The notes under the pieces were generated by a model. The model saw only the letters and a list, made by a program, of their open reading frames with translations. It did not search any database and was not told where the DNA came from. From Phycicoccus elongatus Lp2 (lineage in GTDB: Bacteria > Actinomycetota > Actinomycetes > Actinomycetales > Dermatophilaceae): a stretch of DNA of 64,000 bases. The stretch lies in the NCBI RefSeq assembly GCF_000367525.1, contig NZ_HF570956.1:935675-999674 (forward strand), read 5' to 3'. The translations under genes were made by a program, and so were the position numbers. Numbering within the stretch: position 1 is the first letter of the stretch; every line of letters starts with the position of its first letter. Below are positions 1 to 8,555 of the stretch, piece after piece.

Positions 1-332
1 CCCTGGGTGACGTCTGCCTCATCGAGGACGGCCAGGAAGAGGGCACGGTCGAGCTGGGCTACTTCCTGCTGAGCTCTGCTCGGGGTCGGGGCGCGGCGAC
101 CGCGGCGGGGCGCCTCGCGCTGACCTACGCCTTCACGCCCGTTGAGGACGGCGGACTCGGAATGCGCCGGGCGGTCGCCCTCACGGTGGGTGACAACGAC
201 GCGAGTTCCGCAGTGCTGCAGCGCCTGGGCTTCGCCGAGTGGGGCCGCGAGCCGGCCTTCTGCGCCCGCGAGGACGGCTCCTTCGACGATGCCCGTCACT
301 GGGTGCTGCGCGCCAACCCAACTTCTGCGTGA
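1..332 (+). CDS. GNAT-family N-acetyltransferase, C-terminal part
   Basis: Partial gene entering from the left edge; the frame is read from base 3. The visible 109 residues carry the end of a GNAT (RimJ/RimL-type) fold: an ELGYFLL strand, a GRGAAT segment resembling the acetyl-CoA pyrophosphate loop, then ALTVGDNDASSAVLQRLGF, the usual N-x-x-S-x-x-V-L-x-x-L-G-F motif. Such enzymes move an acetyl group from acetyl-CoA to an amine; the substrate cannot be told. The TGA stop (330-332) lies in the centre of a palindromic repeat arm, so the last residues (PTSA) are encoded by the repeat. Confidence 0.8.
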   Translation, partial: LGDVCLIEDGQEEGTVELGYFLLSSARGRGAATAAGRLALTYAFTPVEDGGLGMRRAVALTVGDNDASSAVLQRLGFAEWGREPAFCAREDGSFDDARHWVLRANPTSA

Positions 333-402
333 CGCGGAAAATGGGTTCGCGAACGGTTATTTCTGCGCGAGGTACGAAATTCCGCGTCACGCAGAAGCTG
401 GG
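317..402. repeat. Inverted repeat, TCTGCGTGACGC family, copy 1
   Basis: Arms of 23 bases at 317-339 and 380-402 match with one mismatch (321/398) around a 40-base loop. Each arm contains CTTCTGCGTGACGC, itself near-palindromic. The centre TGA is the stop codon of the acetyltransferase on the left arm and of the YcaQ gene on the right arm. It probably acts as a bidirectional terminator. A related element lies at 11684-11776. Confidence 0.8.
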
Positions 403-1577
403 GTGAGGGCGAGCCACTGGGCCATCAGGTCGAGTTCGGCGTCGAGTTCGGCGCGATCGCTGACTCCCCCGCGGCCCGGCTCCCAGGTGAGGCGCTGGAC
501 CCTGAGCAAACCAGCGGCGCGGTCGGCCTTGAGGTCAACCCGACCGACGAGGCCCTCACCGAGCAGGAAGGGGAGGACGTAGTAGCCGTGCACGCGTTTG
601 GCCTCCGGCACGTAGATCTCGAGCCGGTAGTCGAAGTCCCAGAGTGCACGCACCCGATCCCGTTGCCAGACAAGGGAATCGAAGGGACTGAGCAGCGCTC
701 TCGCGTGCACCTTCCGCGGCACTCGCGCCTCGCGGTGGAGGTATGCCGGCCGCCTCCATCCCTCCACCCGCACCTCCCGCAGCACGCCGGTTTCCACCAG
801 TTGGGCGATCGCGGGACGAGCCTGCTCGGGCCACAAGCGGGCATAGTCCCGCAAGCACTGCTCGGTGCCGATGCCGTGGGCCCGGGCACCCAACTCGATG
901 AGCGCGACGAAGGACTCTTCCGGACTCGGCGGGTCCGAGAGCACCTCGCGGCTGCGCGGGGGCACCACGCGCGCGGGCACGGCATACCGACGCTCGAACT
1001 GGGTGGTGCGTCCCGCGGAGGTGACCTCACCGGACCAGAAGAGGTGCTCGAGAGCGCGTTTGACCACGGACCAGTTCCACCCCCAGTTCTCGCGAGGGCG
1101 GTCGTGATCGTGGGTCATCCGAGCCTCGAGTTGACGCGCGGTGAGAGGGCCGCGGGCGGCCACCTCGGCCAGGACCGCTGCCACGACGTCCGGGTGCTCT
1201 CGGGCCACACTTTGCATCCCGCCCCAGGCATCCTGCTGGGCGCGGTCCATCCGGAAGCGGAAGTGCCGCCAGACCGGCCACGGCACGAGGCTGGCTTCGT
1301 GAGCCCAGTACTCGCCGACGTGGCGAGGGGCGCGATCCCTCAGCGCATCGAGCAGACCGGTGTCGTAGGGACCCAGTCGGGAGAAGAAGGGGAGGTACTG
1401 ACTGCGGGCGAGCACATTGACACTGTCGATCTGGACGATGCCGACGGTGTCGATCACCCGCTTGAGGTCCCGGACCGTGGGGGCACTGCTCGGCCGTGGC
1501 CGCGCGAATCCCTGTGCGGCCAGGGCAATCCGCCGCGCACGGTCGCGGCTGATCACCTCGGGTGACATGGCCGACAT
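387..1577 (-). CDS. YcaQ/AlkZ-family DNA glycosylase (winged-helix)
   Basis: 396 residues, the usual length for the YcaQ (HTH_42) family, whose members excise alkylated or interstrand-crosslinked bases. The N-terminal part has the family segment VGIVQIDSVNVLARSQYLPFF (residues about 46-66); QID sits where the catalytic Q-x-Q/Q-x-D motif is expected. The middle holds winged-helix stretches (LTARQLEARM, WSVVKRALEHLFWSGEV) and a region ending in SPFDSLVWQRDR. The C-terminal VLPFLLGEGLVGRVDLKADR block is also typical. Start is ATG 1577 or ATG 1568; neither has a strong ribosome site. The stop lies in the 317-402 repeat. Catalytic activity is inferred. Confidence 0.85.
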   Translation of the reverse strand: MSAMSPEVISRDRARRIALAAQGFARPRPSSAPTVRDLKRVIDTVGIVQIDSVNVLARSQYLPFFSRLGPYDTGLLDALRDRAPRHVGEYWAHEASLVPWPVWRHFRFRMDRAQQDAWGGMQSVAREHPDVVAAVLAEVAARGPLTARQLEARMTHDHDRPRENWGWNWSVVKRALEHLFWSGEVTSAGRTTQFERRYAVPARVVPPRSREVLSDPPSPEESFVALIELGARAHGIGTEQCLRDYARLWPEQARPAIAQLVETGVLREVRVEGWRRPAYLHREARVPRKVHARALLSPFDSLVWQRDRVRALWDFDYRLEIYVPEAKRVHGYYVLPFLLGEGLVGRVDLKADRAAGLLRVQRLTWEPGRGGVSDRAELDAELDLMAQWLALTPASA

Positions 1578-1585
1578 CGCCGCGC

Positions 1586-2275
1586 TCAGTCCTGGTCGAG
1601 GAGATTGGTGCGCATCGCGTACATCGCTGCCGCGACCCGGCTGTGCATCTGCAACTTGTCGAGGATGTTGCGGATGTGGTTCTTGACGGTGTTCTCGGAG
1701 ATGAACAGCGTCTTGGCGATCTCCTTGTTCGCCGCGCCGCGGGCCACGAGTCGCAGCACCTCGATCTCGCGATCGGTGAGTTTGGGACCGCGTTCCCGCT
1801 CCTTCGCCTTCCGCGACAATCGCCCGAACTCGGTGACGAGCATCGCCGCCATCTGCGGCGGGATCATCGAGTGCCCGGCGTGCACGGCCCGAATCCCGTC
1901 GATGACTGCCTCGGCGGGCTCGTCCTTGAGCAGGTAGCCACTGGCTCCCGCCCGCAGGGCGTCGAAGAGGTCGGCCTCCTCGTCGCTCATGGTGAGCATG
2001 AGGATCTTGGCCGAGGGAACGAGGTCCTTGATGCGCCCACAGGCCTGGATGCCGGTCAGGACGGGCATGCGGACATCCATCAACACCACGTCCGGCACCA
2101 ACTCGACCGCGAGGTCGACCGCCTCGGCCCCGTTGCGACCCTCCCCGACGACCTCGAGGTCATCCTCCTGTCCGAGGACCACCTGCATTCCCCGGCGATA
2201 GAGGTCGTGGTCGTCAGCCACGAGTACGCGCAACCGGTCGATGCCCACGGGCGGCACAGCGTTCACGGCGACCAT
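1586..2275 (-). CDS. NarL/LuxR-family response regulator
   Basis: 229 residues. The receiver domain begins LRVLVADDHDLYRRGMQ, has its phospho-acceptor Asp in DVVLMDVRMPVLTG and ends near AVHAGHSMI. A LuxR helix-turn-helix follows: LTDREIEVLRLVARGAANKEIAKTLF then SENTVKNHIRNILDKL. It is therefore a phosphorylation-controlled transcription factor. No histidine kinase is adjacent, so the partner is unknown. ATG 2275 was chosen; the frame stays open far upstream, but only this start gives a normal receiver N terminus. It lies 28 bases after hpf on the same strand, so co-transcription with hpf is possible. Confidence 0.85.
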   Translation of the reverse strand: MVAVNAVPPVGIDRLRVLVADDHDLYRRGMQVVLGQEDDLEVVGEGRNGAEAVDLAVELVPDVVLMDVRMPVLTGIQACGRIKDLVPSAKILMLTMSDEEADLFDALRAGASGYLLKDEPAEAVIDGIRAVHAGHSMIPPQMAAMLVTEFGRLSRKAKERERGPKLTDREIEVLRLVARGAANKEIAKTLFISENTVKNHIRNILDKLQMHSRVAAAMYAMRTNLLDQD

Positions 2276-2303
2276 GCTTGCACGGACCGCCGACGAGGCA
2301 AGG

Positions 2304-2960
2304 TCAGGATGCCGCTTCTTCGGCATTCTCGGCGTCGTCGCCCCCCGCAGACCGGCGAAGATCCAGGTGAAGGACGCCATAGGACCACCCGTGGCGCCGA
2401 TAGACCACGCTGGCCTTGTCGGTCTCGACGTCGTGGAAGAGGTAGAAGTCGTGACCGACGAGCTCCATCTCACGCAGAGCATCGGCGAGGGTCATCGGCG
2501 CCGACGTGTGGATCTTCTCCCGCACCTCGACGGGACTGTCGTCGAAGCCGTCACCACCATCAGGTGCCGACTCCTCGGGCGCGGGGCTCACCGACGGCTC
2601 GGCCGCCCAACTGCGCGCTGTCGCACTCGCGACCGATTCGGGGCTGCGCCGACCACGCCGCACCTGGCGCCGGTCGTTCTGCCGGCGCAGGCGTTCCATC
2701 AACTTGTCGAGCGCGACGTCGAGCGCGGCATACGGGTCCTCTTGGCAGGCCTCCGCGCGCACCACCGGCCCCTTGTCGTGGCACGTGATCTCGACGCGTT
2801 CGCACGCCTTGGCCTGCCGGCGGTTGGGTTCATGGCTGACCATGACCTCGACCCGGCGGGTCCGGGGGGCGAGTTGCGTGACCTTGGCCAACTTCTCGGT
2901 GATGTGCTGCCGGAAGCGGTCTGAGACGTTCACGTGACGGCCGGTGACGACAATGTCCAC
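2304..2960 (-). CDS. hpf: Long-form ribosome hibernation promoting factor
   Basis: 218 residues, the long HPF/RaiA type that dimerises 70S ribosomes into inactive 100S particles in stationary phase. The N-terminal S30AE domain starts DIVVTGRHVNVSDRFRQHI and includes RVEVMVSHEPN. After a Ser/Pro/Glu-rich linker, the C-terminal dimerisation domain shows MTLADALREMELVGHDFYLF and VVYRRHGWSYGVLHL. The start is GTG 2960, decided by a perfect AAGGAGGA 5-8 bases upstream; the longer open frame is not used. Placement next to comF-lpqB-mtrB-mtrA is conserved in actinobacteria. Confidence 0.93.
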   Translation of the reverse strand: MDIVVTGRHVNVSDRFRQHITEKLAKVTQLAPRTRRVEVMVSHEPNRRQAKACERVEITCHDKGPVVRAEACQEDPYAALDVALDKLMERLRRQNDRRQVRRGRRSPESVASATARSWAAEPSVSPAPEESAPDGGDGFDDSPVEVREKIHTSAPMTLADALREMELVGHDFYLFHDVETDKASVVYRRHGWSYGVLHLDLRRSAGGDDAENAEEAAS

Positions 2961-3060
2961 AAGTCCTCCTTGGGGCTTCGACTGGTGATCTGCGCGGGCG
3001 CACCGAACCCGATGATTGGGGCCGCACCACCTCCCGAGGGGATGTCCGTGTCCCCTGACG

Positions 3061-3780
3061 CTAGTCGGGTTCGCGGTCGCGGACAACCGGTTGTCGCTGG
3101 GTCGCGGCGAGCACCGCCGCACGAGGGTGTGCGCCACACTCCCGGAGGACCCGCGCCGCCTCGACGAGGGTGGCGCCTGTCGTCATGACATCGTCGACAA
3201 TCACCACCTGCCGTCCCTCGAGCCGGCGCCCCAGACCCGGTGACGGCATCATCGACTCGCGCAGGTTCGCGGCACGGGCTTCCCGATCGAGTCCGGCCTG
3301 GTCCGCCGGTGACCGCGCGAAGACAACGGCCCGCCACACCGGCGGCGGATCCGCGAGCCGAGCAGTCGCCGCCACCACCAGGTCCTCGACCGGGCGATCA
3401 CCGCGGTGACGTCGGCCTCGCGATGAGCCGGGCACGGGGACCACGACAGGTGACGCCGTCGCGTGGACGGCCACCCGGAGGGCACCGGCCAGGACGTCGG
3501 CGAGCAGGTCGACCAGGTCGCGGCGACCTTGGTCCTTGTAGGCCGTCACCAACCCCCGAAGCGGCTCGACGAGGGGAGCGGCGGTGATCGTCGTCGGGAG
3601 CCCCGGAGGGCAGGGGGTCGGGGTGGCCCGGGAGGGAAACGGCAGGCGCGCCCGGGAGAAATCGTGGCGGCAGGGGCGACACAGGACGTCAGCCGGCTGC
3701 CCGCACGACGCGCAACGGCCGGGCAGGAGAAGCCCGACCACGGCGCGAGCCACATCACCCACCGAGCGCCGCATCCCCAT
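3061..3780 (-). CDS. comF: ComF-family phosphoribosyltransferase-like protein
   Basis: About 239 residues. The N terminus has a zinc-ribbon-like pair of C-x-x-C motifs (CASCGQP, CRPC). The C-terminal PRTase domain has the PRPP-binding loop VVIVDDVMTTGATLVEAARVL. ComF proteins are tied to DNA uptake in naturally competent bacteria but are widespread beyond them, with the biochemical role unsettled. ATG 3780 or ATG 3774 may be the start; both are weak. It sits between hpf and lpqB, the usual actinobacterial location. Confidence 0.85.
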   Translation of the reverse strand: MGMRRSVGDVARAVVGLLLPGRCASCGQPADVLCRPCRHDFSRARLPFPSRATPTPCPPGLPTTITAAPLVEPLRGLVTAYKDQGRRDLVDLLADVLAGALRVAVHATASPVVVPVPGSSRGRRHRGDRPVEDLVVAATARLADPPPVWRAVVFARSPADQAGLDREARAANLRESMMPSPGLGRRLEGRQVVIVDDVMTTGATLVEAARVLRECGAHPRAAVLAATQRQPVVRDREPD

Positions 3781-3866
3781 GCGCCCAGCCTTGCGCCACC
3801 GCCGCTGCGGAACCAATCCGTCCGAGCCGCCTGTGGACGACGCCCACATCGCGAGACGCCTGTGGA

Positions 3867-5621
3867 TCACCGCCCGGGGACGAGCACCTCGGCACCTTCA
3901 CCGGCGGACAGCCACAACTGCCCGGCACGCACGAGCACGTGACCGCTGCCGTCGAGCACGACGAGACCACGCTCGTTGTCGGCCGATGTCAGGGAGAGCG
4001 CAGCCGGCGTGTCGGGCAAGGACAGCGAGGTCCCGTCCAGCGAGAGCACGACCGGTCGGGTCACCCCTCCCTCTGCCGTGGCGAGCGTCGCAACACTCGT
4101 GGAACTCAACCACACCACGGCCTGCTTGCGGCCCACCTGCGCCCCGAGTTCGACCGGCTCGGCCAGACTGGTCGGCGCCGCTCCCGCCCCGCGGACAACG
4201 CCCGCAACGAGCAGTCGCGACGCGCCGCCCTCGGTGCCCACGAGCAGTGCCACGCGCTCACCGTCAGGGCTGACCTTCACGGCCTGGACGGCCTCGCCGG
4301 CGAGCCAGTCGGCGCTGACCTCACGCGGCGCAGCCGTGGCTGGGGCCTCGGCCAGACTGATGACCCGAACCGGGTTTCCGTCGCTGCGGCCACCGATGGC
4401 TGTCCACAGATAACCCCGGCTGTCGAAGGTCGGGGGGGCGAGGGAGGACCCGAAAGGGGCAACGTCGTAGCGGTCACGACCTCGCCACCTCGCCAGGTTG
4501 TTCCCGTCACGGGTGAGCGCGGCCACGTCACGAACATCAGCCGACACCGCCACCGAGGTCCATGCCGCACCGATGGCGGGCAGGTCGTCACGGGCCGGGG
4601 CGGCGGACTTGGGGTCCTGTCCACTGATCGGCGCCTCGGTGTCCAGGGGCCACAGTCGGTCGCCGCGTCGCACCAGCGGGGCTGCCGTCGTCAGGGGGAT
4701 CGGGGCAAAGCCCACCTGACTGGGATCCGACACGGGCACGGACGCACCCGGCGGCTCGATCGCCGAACCGTCGACCTGGAGGGTGACCGACACGACGCTC
4801 GGATCCTGGGTGAGGGTGGCCACGAACTGGGCCCAGAGGTTCTGACGAATCGCTTGGTCCGCCGGGGGCCTGACCGACAGGTCCACCGTCGCGACCCCGT
4901 CGACGACCGAGACGGACTCAGCGGCCAACCGGGTGCCGGCCGGCACGGCCGTCGTGGCGACCCCGGCAAGGGCGTCAGGCACCGGCGCCAGCTGGGCGCG
5001 AGCCAGCCGCGAGGTCAGGTGATCGAGGGGGAACCAGCGGAGGTCCTGGATCAGGGAGCGTCGGTCCACCGCGACGTAGTTCACCGCATACGGCTGGACC
5101 AGGCGCCCGACATCCGCACCGGCGAGCCACCGCGCGAAGCCGTCGGGCAGTTGCGCGATCCTCCACTCCCCCTCGATGCGGGCGAAGCGGAAGGTGGCCT
5201 GGACGGTGTCGCCGGGCGCAGCCGCGGCATACCGGCCGTCGGCGCTGATCCTCGCCAAGGCCGGCACGGTGACGGTCGTGGTGGCGTCGTCCACCGTGTG
5301 GATCGCCACGTCCGCCTCGGTCGAGAAGACGAGGATCTCGCCGTCGGGCACCCAGGACTTCGCGGCGTCAGGGGTCAGGAAGGACCGGGCGGTGTCGTAG
5401 TCGCCATCGCTGGCGGCACCGCTGCGCAGGAATCCCCTGATGATCGACTCGGGCGTGGCGCCGTTGACGGGGCCGGGAAAGAACACGCGCACGCGGGGTG
5501 CGTCGGCCCCCCCGACCTCGAGACCGGGCTGCACCGGAGAGGTTCCCCCGATCCCCGCGCACCCGGAGAGCCCCAGGAGCGCGGCGACAAGCACCAGGAG
5601 CACAAGCCGCGGACGTCTCAC
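3867..5621 (-). CDS. lpqB: Lipoprotein LpqB (MtrAB accessory)
   Basis: 584 residues. A signal peptide (LVLLVLVAALLGLSGC) ends in a lipobox with acylated Cys at about residue 21, so the protein is anchored outside the membrane. A GerMN-like region spans roughly 190-300 (RLAAESVSVVDGVATVDLS) and a beta-propeller-like region occupies the C-terminal half. In Mycobacterium LpqB binds the outer domain of MtrB and tunes MtrA phosphorylation. The GTG start (5621) overlaps the mtrB stop as GTGA, showing translational coupling in mtrA-mtrB-lpqB. Confidence 0.92.
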   Translation of the reverse strand: MRRPRLVLLVLVAALLGLSGCAGIGGTSPVQPGLEVGGADAPRVRVFFPGPVNGATPESIIRGFLRSGAASDGDYDTARSFLTPDAAKSWVPDGEILVFSTEADVAIHTVDDATTTVTVPALARISADGRYAAAAPGDTVQATFRFARIEGEWRIAQLPDGFARWLAGADVGRLVQPYAVNYVAVDRRSLIQDLRWFPLDHLTSRLARAQLAPVPDALAGVATTAVPAGTRLAAESVSVVDGVATVDLSVRPPADQAIRQNLWAQFVATLTQDPSVVSVTLQVDGSAIEPPGASVPVSDPSQVGFAPIPLTTAAPLVRRGDRLWPLDTEAPISGQDPKSAAPARDDLPAIGAAWTSVAVSADVRDVAALTRDGNNLARWRGRDRYDVAPFGSSLAPPTFDSRGYLWTAIGGRSDGNPVRVISLAEAPATAAPREVSADWLAGEAVQAVKVSPDGERVALLVGTEGGASRLLVAGVVRGAGAAPTSLAEPVELGAQVGRKQAVVWLSSTSVATLATAEGGVTRPVVLSLDGTSLSLPDTPAALSLTSADNERGLVVLDGSGHVLVRAGQLWLSAGEGAEVLVPGR

Positions 5622-7270
5622 GCCGACACCTCGTCCGGGTCCAGCGGCAAGGGTGCGAGGGTGATGGACTCGCCGGATCGGCGGGGCAGCGTCAACCGGA
5701 ACCTGGCACCTTCCCCGGGGCGCCCCCAGGCCTGCAGCCAGCCGTTGTGCAGGCGTGCATCCTCGAGGGCGATGGCCAGTCCCAGTCCGGTCCCACCCGT
5801 CGTGCGGGCCCGAGCCGGGTCGGCTCTCCAGAAGCGGTTGAAGACCAGCGAGGCCTCCCCCGCTCGGAGTCCGACACCGCGGTCCTCGACCACGACGGCG
5901 ACCGCGTCACCATCGGAGCGAGCCGTGGCCACGACCGGATGACCTTCGCTGTGTTCGATCGCGTTGACCACCAGGTTGCGCAGGATGCGCTCGACCCGCC
6001 GCTCATCGACCTCGGCCTCGCAGGGCGTGTTGGGCAGGTCGAGAGTGAGGTGCGTGCCGCGTCGATCAGCCAATGGCCGGGCCGCGTCCACCACCTTGCG
6101 CAAGGTGGTGCGCAGGTCAACCGGTTCAAGATCCAGGTTGGCGGCACCGGCATCGAATCGGCTGATCTCGAGCAGGTCGGCGAGGAGGGACTCGAATCGG
6201 TCCAGTTCCCCTTGGAGCAGCTCGGCCGATCGAGCCACCGAGGGCTCGAAGTCCTGCCGGCTGGAGTGGATCAGGTCAACAGCCATCCGGATCGTCGTCA
6301 GTGGGGTGCGCAACTCGTGGGACACGTCGGAGACAAAGCGTTGCTGGACCCGCGAGAGCCCCTCCAGTTGGCGGATCTGGCTCTGCAGCGAGTCTGCCAT
6401 CTCGTTGAAGGTCGTGGCGAGCAGGGCCAGATCGTCCTCACCGTGCGACGCCATCCGCTCGTTGAGCTTCCCGCTCGCCAGCCGCTCGGCGACCGCGGCT
6501 GCGCGACGCACCGGGGTGACGACCTGACGCGTCACCACCCAGGCGATGGCGCCGACGAGCACCGACAGGATGAGTCCGGCGATCAGGAAACTGTTCTGGA
6601 TGAACTCCATCGTCGCCTGTTCCTGGCGCATCGGGTAGACGAAGTACAGGTCATAGGCGCCGGCCGAGGGCACTTGGATCGAACTGCCGACCATGACGGC
6701 GGGCACCCGCGCGCCGTCGATGATGACATCGCTGAGTTGCGTCTGCTGAGTGCCGGGGTGATCGTTGACCGCCTGCTTGAGCTCACTGCGGATCGAGGCC
6801 AGGCCGAGGGACCCGGACTCGACCGTCGCCAACACCGTGGGGTTGGTGTTGCCGATGCCGCGAGTCATGATGACGTAGCGGTTGGGGTCCGGATCCGAGG
6901 GACGCAGGCGCGCCATGATGTCACCGGCCGCGATGTTGAGCTCGCCGACCGTGCGCGCCGTGGATGACTCCCAGCGGGTCTGCGCCTCCCGCGACAGGGT
7001 GCGCGCGTCGTATTGGCTGGCGGTGATCTTCTGGTCCTTGAGCCCGCGAGCGATCTCGTTGTAGAGGTAGGCCCCGAGGAGGCCGATGACCAGCACACTG
7101 AGCAGCACCGTCGTCGCCACGACCCGCAGCTGCAGTGACTGCCGCCACTCACGGACCGCGCGACTCGAGGTGGTCCGCGCCGCACGTTCGAGGCCGCGCA
7201 GGCCGGACGAGCTGGCCGTGCGGAATTGTCGCAGGTGGCCGGCGAGCGTGGGTGTGGTGCCCGCCTCCAT
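5618..7270 (-). CDS. mtrB: Sensor histidine kinase MtrB
   Basis: 550 residues. Transmembrane segments lie near residues 45-70 (VVATTVLLSVLVIGLLGAYL) and 225-250 (LIAGLILSVLVGAIAWVV), enclosing an extracellular sensor domain. A HAMP region follows, then the H-box VSDVSHELRTPLTTIRMA, the N-box ILRNLVVNAIEHSEG and the G-boxes GVGL and GGTGLGLAIAL. It autophosphorylates and passes phosphate to MtrA, the essential regulator of cell-wall and division genes in actinobacteria. ATG 7270 lies two bases after the mtrA stop. Confidence 0.94.
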   Translation of the reverse strand: MEAGTTPTLAGHLRQFRTASSSGLRGLERAARTTSSRAVREWRQSLQLRVVATTVLLSVLVIGLLGAYLYNEIARGLKDQKITASQYDARTLSREAQTRWESSTARTVGELNIAAGDIMARLRPSDPDPNRYVIMTRGIGNTNPTVLATVESGSLGLASIRSELKQAVNDHPGTQQTQLSDVIIDGARVPAVMVGSSIQVPSAGAYDLYFVYPMRQEQATMEFIQNSFLIAGLILSVLVGAIAWVVTRQVVTPVRRAAAVAERLASGKLNERMASHGEDDLALLATTFNEMADSLQSQIRQLEGLSRVQQRFVSDVSHELRTPLTTIRMAVDLIHSSRQDFEPSVARSAELLQGELDRFESLLADLLEISRFDAGAANLDLEPVDLRTTLRKVVDAARPLADRRGTHLTLDLPNTPCEAEVDERRVERILRNLVVNAIEHSEGHPVVATARSDGDAVAVVVEDRGVGLRAGEASLVFNRFWRADPARARTTGGTGLGLAIALEDARLHNGWLQAWGRPGEGARFRLTLPRRSGESITLAPLPLDPDEVSA

Positions 7271-7272
7271 GA

Positions 7273-7950
7273 TCAGGCCGGGCCGGCCTTGTAGCCGACG
7301 CCGCGAACGGTGACGACGACCTCGGGGCGCTCCGGGTCCTTCTCGACCTTGCTGCGCAGGCGCTGCACGTGGACGTTGACCAAGCGCGTGTCACCGGCGT
7401 GGCGGTAGCCCCAGACCTGCTCCAGCAACACCTCACGGGTGAAGACCTGCCACGGCTTGCGGGCGAGGGCGACGAGCAGGTCGAACTCCAGGGGCGTGAG
7501 ACTGAGCGGCTCACCATCGCGTTTGACCGAATGTCCGGCGACGTCGATGGTCAGGTCACCGATCTGGAGACGCTCTGGCTCCGGGTCGTCACCGCGGCGA
7601 AGCCGGGCCCGCACCCGGGCGATGAGCTCCTGGGGCTTGAACGGCTTGACGACATAGTCGTCAGCCCCCGACTCCAGCCCCAGCACGACATCGACGGTGT
7701 CGGTCTTCGCGGTGAGCATGACGATCGGGACCCCGGACTCGGCGCGGATCCGCCGGCACACCTCGAGGCCATCGATTCCCGGGAGCATGACGTCGAGCAG
7801 GACCACATCGGGGCGTGACTCACGGAAGGCGGCAACGGCGGACGACCCGTCGGCCACGTGGGTGACCTCGAGACCCTCATTGCGCAGGACGATGCCGAGC
7901 ATCTCGGCGAGCGCCAGGTCGTCGTCGACGATCAGGATTCGTCCCTTCAC
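7273..7950 (-). CDS. mtrA: Response regulator MtrA (OmpR family)
   Basis: 225 residues, the normal MtrA length. The receiver begins GRILIVDDDLALAEMLGIVL, has the phospho-acceptor in PDVVLLDVMLPGIDG and the signature TAKTDTVDVVLGLESGADDY. The winged-helix effector domain has LTPLEFDLLVALARKPWQVF and ends RGVGYKAGPA, nearly the same as mycobacterial MtrA. GTG 7950 was chosen because GAGGGAG lies upstream and it gives the family N terminus; the frame is open much further upstream without likely coding. First gene of the mtrAB-lpqB operon. Confidence 0.94.
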   Translation of the reverse strand: MKGRILIVDDDLALAEMLGIVLRNEGLEVTHVADGSSAVAAFRESRPDVVLLDVMLPGIDGLEVCRRIRAESGVPIVMLTAKTDTVDVVLGLESGADDYVVKPFKPQELIARVRARLRRGDDPEPERLQIGDLTIDVAGHSVKRDGEPLSLTPLEFDLLVALARKPWQVFTREVLLEQVWGYRHAGDTRLVNVHVQRLRSKVEKDPERPEVVVTVRGVGYKAGPA

Positions 7951-8054
7951 CTTCTGCGCTCCCTCTGTGCGGCGGTCCGGACAATCTTCACACATCGGCC
8001 CGTGATCACCAGGCGGGATTCCCCGAAGCGGGTATGCCGCGCCGCCGGCGACCT

Positions 8055-8060
8055 TACCCT
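8055..8060 (+). promoter_or_regulatory. -10 box TACCCT, leaderless (decayed gene)
   Basis: TACCCT ends six bases before ATG 8067. The promoter and start of the decayed gene appear intact although the reading frame is not. Confidence 0.45.
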
Positions 8061-8066
8061 TCCCCC

Positions 8067-8491
8067 ATGCCCGGAGAGGTTCGCCAAACACTCGACCTTT
8101 CGACCAAGATCCGGCTCGGGTTCGCGGTCGTCGCGCTGAGCAGGTCAGGGCAGGGCCGCCCCCATCCCCGGGCAAGTGGTCTTCAACGATCCCTACCCTG
8201 CACTGTCCAGCCGTCCGTGGATCCAACAGCCTGGGCGGATGGCTCTTGCTCACCCAGCCGAACCTGACCGTGGCGGTCGATACTCGGACCTACCTGTACG
8301 ACTATGACTACTTGGTCGCCCAAGGCAGGGCGCGGGGGCTCCGTCCGGGATGGCAGGCGTTCGTGGCGGCCACCGGTGCCGGCGCAGCGGTCCTCCCCAC
8401 CGAGGACCCGATGACCCTGGCGTTGGTCCAGCAACTCGATTGGACAGAACGTCAGAGGACCGACGGCTACACTCTGTTGGTCGCCCCCTGA
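8067..8491 (+). pseudogene. Remnant of a large membrane protein, internal deletion plus frameshift
   Basis: ATG 8067 begins a short frame whose end (DLSTKIRLGFAVVAL) resembles the start of a first membrane helix; it then loses sense. From about 8150 another frame reads VVFNDPYPALSSRPW. A third frame from about 8228 reads NSLGGWLLLTQPNLTVAVDT, then RTYLYDYDYL and GWQAF, to a stop at 8491. That pattern (an N-D..GGWLLL segment, an acidic D-T-R-T-Y-L-Y-D stretch, a C-terminal alpha/beta part) is typical of the C-terminal soluble domain of large polytopic membrane proteins. Inference: the central membrane region was deleted and the ends joined out of frame. Start and -10 box are retained. The parent family is not certain. 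Confidence 0.55.
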
Positions 8492-8495
8492 CATG

Positions 8496-8531
8496 GGTAT
8501 GCCGCGCGCCCGGGCGGGCGCGCGGCATACC
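8496..8531. terminator. Hairpin from inverted GTATGCCGC pair between convergent genes
   Basis: Perfect 16-base arms (8496-8511 and 8516-8531, starting GGTATGCCGCGCGCCC) with a 4-base loop GGGC. It lies between the decayed gene (+) and ahcY (-). There is no T-tract, as is common in high-GC genomes. The same arms recur at 63655-63688. Confidence 0.75.
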
Positions 8532-8555
8532 GAAGCCGTTGTGTGAGTTGAGAAC

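Noticed and set aside
317..402. Transposon or insertion sequence ends
   Set aside because: The arms enclose only a 40-base loop with no transposase, and no target duplication is evident.
588..1565. Long open frame on the plus strand opposite the YcaQ gene, and many similar ones (e.g. opposite mtrB, ahcY, the giant GT2 and mdh)
   Set aside because: GC-rich codon bias leaves the opposite strand open by chance. These frames have no recognisable domains, are rich in Arg, His, Gly and Pro, and overlap well-supported genes completely.
7951..8253. N-terminal extension of MtrA
   Set aside because: The frame is open upstream, but MtrA homologues begin at the receiver and GTG 7950 has a GAGGGAG site; the extension lacks domain features.
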